19,183 bases of DNA from an uncultured Clostridia bacterium (GTDB lineage Bacteria > Bacillota > Clostridia > Christensenellales > Borkfalkiaceae), in contig CAMWKX010000004.1 in NCBI GenBank assembly GCA_947174955.1, forward strand, positions 1-19,183. Reading direction: 5' to 3'. The position numbers and the translations under genes were made by a program. Numbering within the stretch: the stretch's first letter is position 1; the number at the start of each line of letters is the position of its first letter. Of the stretch, positions 14,193-19,183 are shown in pieces. Under the pieces are notes generated by a model that worked only from the letters and a program-made list of their open reading frames with translations, did not search any database and had not been told where the DNA came from.

Positions 14193-15326
14193 TTACTCGC
14201 TCATTATCGACTTTACGGGAGTTTTCGCAATCCGCTGCACAAAAAACAGATTGAGTGCCTCGTATGCAACGACGAAAACAGTCAGGCATATCCCGAAAGC
14301 CGTCCAGTCAAACGCGTAGTGCTTAGTGCCCTCTACCGACGAGAAAACGATATTTATCATAACGTTGAGCACTCCCCACTGATACACGCTCCCTATCGCA
14401 AAGCCGATTACGGCGGGAATATGATAAAGTCCGAGCACCGCAAGCCCGCTCTCTTTCAGACTGTAACCGTTGGCTTTGAGCATAGCTATCGTCTTTGCGT
14501 TGCCACCCACTACCGCGCTCAGCGCCAAAATCAGCGACATTGCCGCAAGTATCAACCCGATAATCAGTATCATAAAGCCCATCATATCGCTTGCATAGTC
14601 GCGCATAGATAGTCCCATTAAAATCATCGAGCCGAAGCAAAAACAGCCGAACCCCACGAAAAATACCAGCATTTTTCTGTCCTTAAACACGCAGAACGCC
14701 AGCTCGGTCAAGAAATTGCGATTGCCCTTTTGCTCTTTCATTTTTATACGCCTAAGCCTTTCCTCGCCCTTTATGAGGGAAAGCGCGGGCGTTTTCAATT
14801 TGATGTACGCTATAAGTACAGCCAACACGGAATAAAACACCGTCGGCAAAATAACGATTAAGAGCAATATAGGGTGATAATGCAATATTACGTGCGGAAG
14901 TGCGTCGCCGTCGTTCTGTACGGCGTAAAACCTGGGCATTAACGCCCAGCTTAAAGCATAGCCCGCCGCCGCGCCTATAAACACGCACAGTCCGAAGACG
15001 GCGCAACCTGCCGCAACTTTCAAATCGCCGTACCCCAGTGCCTTCAATATGCCGAAACGCGCGGAGTGCTCCTTGATATAGTGCCCGATATAAAACACCA
15101 ACAGCACCGCCGAAGTGACGCCGAGACATCCGCCTGTAACTGCGCAGACAACCTTATTGTTCAGCTTCATAGCCGTATAAGCGATCTGCTGTTTTTCGGT
15201 CACCTCGCCGGCAACGGCGTTTAGGTCGATAGCGTAGTTTAAAAACAGATTGCATACGAGAACGGCACAGCATACGGTTATTATAATTCCGACGAACTTA
15301 AGCGCGTCCTTAAAACTTACCGTCAT
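14193..15326 (-). CDS. FtsX-like ABC transporter permease
   Basis: A 377-aa polytopic membrane protein. It has two repeats of a FtsX-type four-helix unit: the first with helices at about 10-32, 60-82, 100-125 and 150-173, and the second in the last 170 residues. The segment IKEHSARFGILKALGYGDLKV (84-104) and its counterpart NAKTIAMLKANGYSLKES in the second half are the cytoplasmic coupling loops typical of FtsX/MacB-type permeases (LKAxG pattern). No large extracellular domain is visible, so it is closer to small lipoprotein or peptide-export permeases than to MacB. It starts three bases after the ATPase stop codon, with GGGTGG as ribosome binding site. Substrate unknown; with a TetR regulator, drug or peptide export is plausible. 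Confidence 0.88.
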   Translation of the reverse strand: MTVSFKDALKFVGIIITVCCAVLVCNLFLNYAIDLNAVAGEVTEKQQIAYTAMKLNNKVVCAVTGGCLGVTSAVLLVFYIGHYIKEHSARFGILKALGYGDLKVAAGCAVFGLCVFIGAAAGYALSWALMPRFYAVQNDGDALPHVILHYHPILLLIVILPTVFYSVLAVLIAYIKLKTPALSLIKGEERLRRIKMKEQKGNRNFLTELAFCVFKDRKMLVFFVGFGCFCFGSMILMGLSMRDYASDMMGFMILIIGLILAAMSLILALSAVVGGNAKTIAMLKANGYSLKESGLAVLGLYHIPAVIGFAIGSVYQWGVLNVMINIVFSSVEGTKHYAFDWTAFGICLTVFVVAYEALNLFFVQRIAKTPVKSIMSE

Positions 15327-15329
15327 AAT

Positions 15330-16022
15330 TTACCACCCTATTTCGTATGCGGTTTTTATTGTCGGGTTTTGCTTATCCTCAACAATCAGTCCGCTGTTCA
15401 GCTTGATTACCCTGTCGGCAGTCTGCGCAATATTTTCGTTATGCGTGACCGTAACCAAAGTGAAACCGCGCTCTTTCCGCAGTTTTAAAACGTAGTCTAA
15501 AAGCTGTCTGCCCGTAGCCTCGTCGAGCGCGCCAGTCGGCTCGTCCATAAACAGCACTTTCGGAAGCTTTGCCAAAGCCCTCGCAACGGCAACGCGCTGC
15601 TGCTCTCCGCCCGAAAGCTGTCGCGGGTATTTATTCAGTTTTTCTCCCAAACCCAGGCATTCGATTATATCTTTATAGTCCTTGTTATCCGCCAAGTCCG
15701 CGCCCATACGCACGTTTTTATCAACCGTCATATCGGGCAGAAGACAGTACTGCTGAAACACGAAACCGACGTACTCGCGCCTGAACGCCGTGAGTTCTCT
15801 GTCCGTAAGGCGGGTAATTTCCCTTTCGTCGTAAAAAATTTTGCCCTCGTCAACCCGTTCGAGCCCGCTTAAAACGTTTAAAAGCGTAGACTTGCCCGAA
15901 CCCGACGCGCCTAAGATAACAACGTTATCGCCGTCATTTATTGATAAGCCAATACCTTTCAGTACCGTTTGTCTGTTGTCGGACGTACCGTACGACTTTA
16001 CAATTCCCTTAGCTTCAATCAT
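15330..16022 (-). CDS. ABC transporter ATP-binding protein (LolD/MacB type)
   Basis: A 230-aa cytoplasmic ATPase that powers the adjacent permease. Walker A GASGSGKST is at 38-46, Q-loop Gln90 in FVFQQ, signature LSGGEQQR at 136-143, Walker B VLFMDEP at 156-162 with Glu161, and switch His194 in TVTHN. FVFQQYCLLPDMTV is typical of the LolD/MacB/FtsE group that pairs with FtsX-like permeases. Its ATG overlaps the end of the tetR gene by 8 bases, with AAGGGGG inside that gene as ribosome binding site, so translation is coupled. Family is secure; substrate is not known. Confidence 0.95.
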   Translation of the reverse strand: MIEAKGIVKSYGTSDNRQTVLKGIGLSINDGDNVVILGASGSGKSTLLNVLSGLERVDEGKIFYDEREITRLTDRELTAFRREYVGFVFQQYCLLPDMTVDKNVRMGADLADNKDYKDIIECLGLGEKLNKYPRQLSGGEQQRVAVARALAKLPKVLFMDEPTGALDEATGRQLLDYVLKLRKERGFTLVTVTHNENIAQTADRVIKLNSGLIVEDKQNPTIKTAYEIGW

Positions 16023-16587
16023 TTGCCGCCCCCTTTATCTGTTTAAGCATTGCCGTAAACGCAAACGTAAGCCTTTCGCTTATCTCTTCGTCGGTGAACG
16101 CGCAGGAGTTAGTAACGCACAGCGCGGCTATCCCGTGGGTGTATATGTTTATGTCCTTATGAAGTTTCCTCGCCGTATCTTCGTCGAGCGACCACGAGTT
16201 CATAAGCGCGCTTATGATTTTCGAATTGTTATCATCGAGCAATACGAAATTGTCCATACCGCCGCGGTTTTCAGACATATACAGCACGCGGAAAAGATTC
16301 GGTTCTTTTCTTGCAAACTCGATATACTTCAAGCCCGCGCCCTTGAACGGAAACGGTTGCAGCTTCAAGCCCTCGGCTATATAACCGTCGTACATCTGTT
16401 TTGCCTGCTTTACCACTTCGCCACGCACCTCGTCCATATTTTCAAATACCGAAAATATAGGCGCGACCGAACTGTTGAGCTTTTCGCTCAATGCCCGCGC
16501 CGTAAGCGCGGGCATACCCGCCTCACGGACTACCTCCGTTGCGGCGGCAACTATTCTTTCCCTTGAAAATTTTACTTTCGGCGGCAT
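16015..16587 (-). CDS. TetR family transcriptional regulator
   Basis: A 190-aa regulator, probably repressing its own operon with the ABC transporter. The N-terminal helix-turn-helix region runs through FSRERIVAAATEVVREAGMP, with TARALSEKLNSSVAPIFSVF as the recognition part. This resembles the TetR pattern, but the usual L-Y-x-H-F is replaced by IFSVF, as in divergent TetR members. The C-terminal ligand domain is not recognisable. I chose ATG 16587 because GAGGT lies four bases upstream; the in-frame ATG at 16623 lies at or before the predicted transcription start and has no ribosome binding site. A palindromic operator candidate sits just upstream. Confidence 0.88.
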   Translation of the reverse strand: MPPKVKFSRERIVAAATEVVREAGMPALTARALSEKLNSSVAPIFSVFENMDEVRGEVVKQAKQMYDGYIAEGLKLQPFPFKGAGLKYIEFARKEPNLFRVLYMSENRGGMDNFVLLDDNNSKIISALMNSWSLDEDTARKLHKDINIYTHGIAALCVTNSCAFTDEEISERLTFAFTAMLKQIKGAAND

Positions 16588-16602
16588 ATTTACCTCAATT
16601 AA

Positions 16603-16616
16603 ATAACACTTGTTAT
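16603..16616 (-). promoter_or_regulatory. Candidate TetR operator
   Basis: Inverted repeat ATAACA-CT-TGTTAT, with 6-bp perfect arms, lies between the predicted transcription start and the tetR start codon. That position would block early transcription, consistent with autoregulation. Confidence 0.55.
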
Positions 16617-16625
16617 ATAACATAT

Positions 16626-16653
16626 ATTATATTTAAAATTTTCGTTTTGTCAA
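16626..16653 (-). promoter_or_regulatory. Promoter of the tetR-ABC-FtsX operon
   Basis: Perfect hexamers on the minus strand, TTGACA (16648-16653) and TATAAT (16626-16631), with a 16-base spacer. The -35 box abuts the T-run of the gapA terminator. Confidence 0.9.
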
Positions 16654-16654
16654 C

Positions 16655-16685
16655 AAAAAAAGCAGACTTCGATTAAGAAGTCTGC
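16655..16685 (-). terminator. Intrinsic terminator of gapA
   Basis: A perfect 9-bp stem (16662-16670 with 16677-16685, 6-base loop) is followed by seven T residues on the minus strand, 20 bases after the gapA stop codon. Confidence 0.93.
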
Positions 16686-16705
16686 CTTTGAATTTTAATT
16701 TTAAA

Positions 16706-17722
16706 TTACTTCAACTCTGCGAAGTACTTAATAGTTCTTACCATCTGCGAAGTGTAAGAATTCTCGTTGTCGTACCAGGAAACAACCTTAACAAGGGTCG
16801 TGCCGTCGCCGAGAGGCATACACTTGGTCTGGGTTGCGTCGAACAGCGAGCCGTAGGTGATGCCGATGATATCGCTGGAAACGACTTCGTCCTCGGTGTA
16901 GCCGTAGGAAGCGCTGGAAGCCGCCTTCATAGCAGCGTTTACGCTTGCCGCGTCAACTTCGCCTTCGCAAACTGCGATAAGCTGGGTAAGCGAGCCGGTG
17001 GGTACGGGTACGCGCTGTGCGCAGCCGTCAAGTACGCCGTTGAGCTCGGGAATTACAAGACCGATAGCCTTAGCAGCGCCCGTCGAGTTGGGAACGATGT
17101 TAACGGCAGCCGCTCTTGCTCTTCTCAGATCGCCCTTGCGGTGAGGTCCGTCGAGTACCATCTGGTCGCCGGTGTATGCGTGAATGGTCGTCATATAGCC
17201 CTTCTTGATTTTGCAGAGCTTGTTGAGCGTTGCAGCCATAGGTGCAAGGCAGTTGGTCGTGCAGCTTGCCGCGGAAATAACCGTGTCGCTTGCCTTTAAA
17301 GTATTTTCGTTTACGCTGTAAACAACCGTGGGCAAATCGTTGCCTGCGGGTGCGGAAATAACGCACTTCTTAGCGCCCGCCTTGATGTGTGCGGAAGCCT
17401 TTTCCTTGGAGCAGTAGAAACCGGTGCACTCGAGCACTACGTCTACGCCTACTTCCGCCCAGGGAAGGTTAGCCGCGTCTTTCTCGGCATAAATTTTAAT
17501 GGTCTTACCGTTAACGGTGATGCTGTCTTCACCCGCGATAACCGACTCTGCATACTTGTATCTGCCCTGAGCCGAATCGTACTTAAGAAGATGAGCAAGC
17601 ATTTTGGGGCTCGTCAAATCGTTGATAGCTACGATTTCATAACCCTCCGCGTCGAACATCTGCCTGAACGCAAGACGGCCGATACGACCGAAACCGTTGA
17701 TAGCAACTTTTACATTAGCCAT
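16706..17722 (-). CDS. gapA: Glyceraldehyde-3-phosphate dehydrogenase, type I
   Basis: A 338-aa cytoplasmic glycolytic enzyme that oxidises glyceraldehyde 3-phosphate with phosphate to 1,3-bisphosphoglycerate. The Rossmann motif INGFGRIGR is at 8-16. AINDL (32-36) has Asp35, favouring NAD over NADP, as in glycolytic rather than biosynthetic enzymes. Catalytic Cys154 lies in SAASCTTNCLAP, and His181 lies in TIHAYTGDQ. The C-terminal SWYDNENSYTSQMVRT is typical. GGAGG precedes the ATG. It diverges from the aldolase gene, giving a small glycolytic locus with separate promoters. Confidence 0.98.
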   Translation of the reverse strand: MANVKVAINGFGRIGRLAFRQMFDAEGYEIVAINDLTSPKMLAHLLKYDSAQGRYKYAESVIAGEDSITVNGKTIKIYAEKDAANLPWAEVGVDVVLECTGFYCSKEKASAHIKAGAKKCVISAPAGNDLPTVVYSVNENTLKASDTVISAASCTTNCLAPMAATLNKLCKIKKGYMTTIHAYTGDQMVLDGPHRKGDLRRARAAAVNIVPNSTGAAKAIGLVIPELNGVLDGCAQRVPVPTGSLTQLIAVCEGEVDAASVNAAMKAASSASYGYTEDEVVSSDIIGITYGSLFDATQTKCMPLGDGTTLVKVVSWYDNENSYTSQMVRTIKYFAELK

Positions 17723-17765
17723 AAATATATTCCTCCGAATAAAAAATATTTACTTTTTTGTATGC

Positions 17766-17781
17766 GGTAACCAAAATTACC
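17766..17781 (-). promoter_or_regulatory. Small inverted repeat in the gapA leader
   Basis: GGTAA-N6-TTACC lies just downstream of the predicted gapA transcription start, between promoter and ribosome binding site. It could be an mRNA 5' hairpin or a repressor site. No known operator is recognised. Confidence 0.35.
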
Positions 17782-17790
17782 AGCGTCGTA

Positions 17791-17819
17791 ATTATATCAA
17801 ATTGCTTTCGGCAAGTCAA
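17791..17819 (-). promoter_or_regulatory. Promoter of gapA
   Basis: TTGACT (17814-17819) and TATAAT (17791-17796) are 17 bases apart on the minus strand. The predicted start gives a leader of about 60 bases. Confidence 0.88.
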
Positions 17820-17873
17820 CAAAATATCAAGAATTACGCGGTTATTTTTTATCAACATTTTTTCAAAATACAC

Positions 17874-17902
17874 TTGAAATTTAACGCCTTATGAATTATA
17901 CT
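17874..17902 (+). promoter_or_regulatory. Promoter of the aldolase gene
   Basis: TTGAAA (17874-17879) and TATACT (17897-17902) are 17 bases apart on the plus strand, about 50 bases before the fba start codon. Confidence 0.8.
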
Positions 17903-17958
17903 TATATAAGGTAAATTTGTTACCTTTTATCTTTAATTTATGATATCGGAGGTTTTCT

Positions 17959-18825
17959 ATGGGATTGGTTTCGGCAAAGGAAATGCTTGAAAAGGCAAGA
18001 GAAGGCAAATATGCGGTTGGTCAGTTCAATATCAACAATTTGGAATGGACTAAGTCCATTTTACAGACTACCGAGGAGTTAAAAGCTCCCGTAATACTCG
18101 GCGTTTCTGAGGGCGCGGGCAAATATATGACCGGCTTCAAGACGGTTGCCGATATGGTTAAGGCGATGATCGAAGAATTACATATCACCGTTCCCGTAGC
18201 TCTTCACCTCGACCACGGCACGTACGACGGCTGCTATAAGTGTATCGAAGCGGGCTTCTCCTCAATTATGTTCGACGGCTCCCACTTCCCTATTGAAGAA
18301 AACGTTGCTAAAACAAAAGAACTTGTAAAGGTATGCGCACAAAAAGGCATGAGCCTTGAAGCCGAAGTCGGTTCTATCGGCGGCGAGGAAGACGGCGTTG
18401 TAGGCCTCGGCGAATGCGCAGACCCCGACGAATTCAAAAAGATCGCAGATTTGGGCGGTACCATTCTTGCGGCAGGTATCGGCAATATTCACGGCAAATA
18501 TCCTGCAAACTGGCCCGGATTAAGATTTGACGTACTTGAAAAAATTAAGGCAAAGACAGGCGATATGCCTCTCGTTCTTCACGGCGGAACAGGTATTCCC
18601 ACCGATATGATTAAAAAGGCAATTTCCTTAGGCGTTGCTAAAATAAACGTAAATACCGAATGTCAGCTCGCGTTCCAGGCGGCTACAAGAAAATACGTTG
18701 AGGAAGGCAAAGACCTTGTTGGAAAGGGTTTTGATCCCAGAAAATTGCTTGCTCCCGGCGTAGAAGCTATAAAAGCCACTGTAAAAGAAAAAATGGAAAT
18801 CTTCGGTTCAATCGGTAAAGCTTAA
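17959..18825 (+). CDS. fba: Fructose-bisphosphate aldolase, class II
   Basis: A 288-aa zinc-dependent aldolase that reversibly splits fructose 1,6-bisphosphate into dihydroxyacetone phosphate and glyceraldehyde 3-phosphate. HLDHG (83-87) holds catalytic Asp85 and zinc ligand His86. Further likely zinc ligands are His178 in NIHGKY and His208 in LHGGTG. EAEVGSIGGEED (134-145) and KINVNTE (228-234) are class II signatures. Length and motifs match the short Gram-positive type. CGGAGG lies upstream of the ATG. It is divergent from gapA, whose substrate it makes, and is followed by a strong terminator. Confidence 0.97.
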   Translation: MGLVSAKEMLEKAREGKYAVGQFNINNLEWTKSILQTTEELKAPVILGVSEGAGKYMTGFKTVADMVKAMIEELHITVPVALHLDHGTYDGCYKCIEAGFSSIMFDGSHFPIEENVAKTKELVKVCAQKGMSLEAEVGSIGGEEDGVVGLGECADPDEFKKIADLGGTILAAGIGNIHGKYPANWPGLRFDVLEKIKAKTGDMPLVLHGGTGIPTDMIKKAISLGVAKINVNTECQLAFQAATRKYVEEGKDLVGKGFDPRKLLAPGVEAIKATVKEKMEIFGSIGKA

Positions 18826-18840
18826 TTTTAATTTTGAAAA

Positions 18841-18875
18841 CGGCGAAAGCGTTTTGCTTTCGCCGTTTTATTTTT
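18841..18875 (+). terminator. Intrinsic terminator of fba
   Basis: A perfect 10-bp stem (18841-18850 with 18856-18865, 5-base loop) is followed by TTTTATTTTT. The stem could also act for the convergent minus-strand gene, which ends at 18874, because A-rich flanks give a T-run on the other strand. Confidence 0.95.
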
Positions 18876-19183
18876 AAATTTTTTTAAAAATATCCAATAA
18901 ATGATTTGAAGCGCCAACCAAATCCTGACGCTCGCAGGTAGCTAGCACATATTTTAAATACAGCTCATACTCTTCTTCGTCCATTTCGTCAATCACTTCG
19001 TGCATATACTGTGTAGCCATGTCCGTCCCGACAAAATGCAACCTCTCAGCAGGAAGACCAACCATAAGAGCGTCAATATCTTCTTTTCGGTGAAGAGCAA
19101 ATAATTCCTGAGGAGTTGAACTCAACTTAAAAGTATTAATATCTGTAAGTGAGATATAAGGTTCCGTATTTGCATTATGCTTG
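18874..19183 (-). CDS. Probable SAM-dependent methyltransferase, C-terminal part (5' end outside the window)
   Basis: The reading frame is open to the window edge, so the start lies beyond 19183; a TTG at 19125 is internal, not a convincing start. About 102 residues are visible. The segments ELFALHRKEDIDALM, RLHFVGTDMATQYM and the ending YLKYVLATCERQDLVGASNHLLDIF match the C-terminal region I associate with a common Firmicutes group of class I SAM-dependent methyltransferases, in which a ...CER.D..G.S.H.LDIF... ending is typical. The SAM-binding motif itself would lie upstream, outside the window, so the assignment is tentative. It converges on fba and shares its terminator region. Confidence 0.55.
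   Translation of the reverse strand, partial: KHNANTEPYISLTDINTFKLSSTPQELFALHRKEDIDALMVGLPAERLHFVGTDMATQYMHEVIDEMDEEEYELYLKYVLATCERQDLVGASNHLLDIFKKI

Noticed and set aside
15841..16566. Plus-strand open frame spanning the ABC ATPase and TetR genes
   Set aside because: Antisense shadow; crosses two well-supported genes and has no motif.
16588..16623. Upstream ATG start for the TetR regulator
   Set aside because: It falls at or before the predicted transcription start and would put coding sequence over the operator; ATG 16587 has GAGGT at good spacing.
16688..17299. Plus-strand open frame opposite gapA
   Set aside because: Antisense shadow of a strongly conserved glycolytic gene.
1..19183. 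CRISPR array, insertion sequence, integrase or prophage
   Set aside because: No regularly spaced repeats, transposase, integrase or phage genes were seen on either strand.

Overview
The window looks like chromosomal DNA from a Gram-positive, Firmicutes/Clostridia-type bacterium. The grounds are moderately AT-rich DNA, strong AGGAGG-type ribosome binding sites, sigma-A-like promoters (TTGACA/TATAAT with 16-17 bp spacers), SipW/TasA-type secretion genes, a c-di-GMP-I riboswitch and tRNA genes that encode CCA. I cannot place it more finely. Nearly every gene is on the minus strand; the exceptions are tRNA-Leu and the aldolase gene.

Layout, left to right. (1) 20-2759: polA on the minus strand, diverging from a tRNA-Leu(CAA) gene with its own promoter and a probable terminator. 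(2) 2770-7390: a minus-strand operon read as SipW-like signal peptidase (270 aa), membrane-anchored McrB-like AAA+ ATPase (512 aa), DUF2357/McrC-like partner (484 aa) and a second SipW-like signal peptidase (215 aa). It has its own promoter and a hairpin leader. (3) 7437-9362: a second minus-strand operon. A promoter, a c-di-GMP-I riboswitch with an overlapping intrinsic terminator, a TasA/camelysin-like exported protein (269 aa), a second TasA-like subunit (254 aa), then a strong terminator. (4) 9465-13136: two membrane-bound c-di-GMP enzymes with degenerate GGDEF and intact EAL residues. The upstream one is interrupted by a single in-frame TAG. (5) 13147-14162: an unrecognised cysteine-rich protein and tRNA-Arg(CCU). 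The 3' end of the tRNA is half of a perfect 28-bp inverted repeat. (6) 14193-16653: a tetR / ABC ATPase / FtsX-like permease operon with a promoter and a likely operator. (7) 16655-18875: gapA and fba, divergent glycolytic genes with clear promoters and terminators. (8) 18874-end: the C-terminal part of a probable methyltransferase running off the window.

How the parts may work together. Regions 2-4 look like one functional island. EAL phosphodiesterases would lower c-di-GMP, a c-di-GMP riboswitch gates the TasA-like subunits, and SipW-type peptidases, the enzymes known to process TasA-type precursors, lie next door. The unexpected part is a membrane-anchored McrB-like ATPase with a DUF2357 partner, wedged between the two peptidases. 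McrBC pairs normally act on DNA. This pair has an N-terminal membrane segment, I see no nuclease motif in the partner, and it shares an operon with signal peptidases. I infer a role in assembly, secretion or surveillance of surface fibres, or a membrane-located defence module. This is the best candidate here for an undescribed system.
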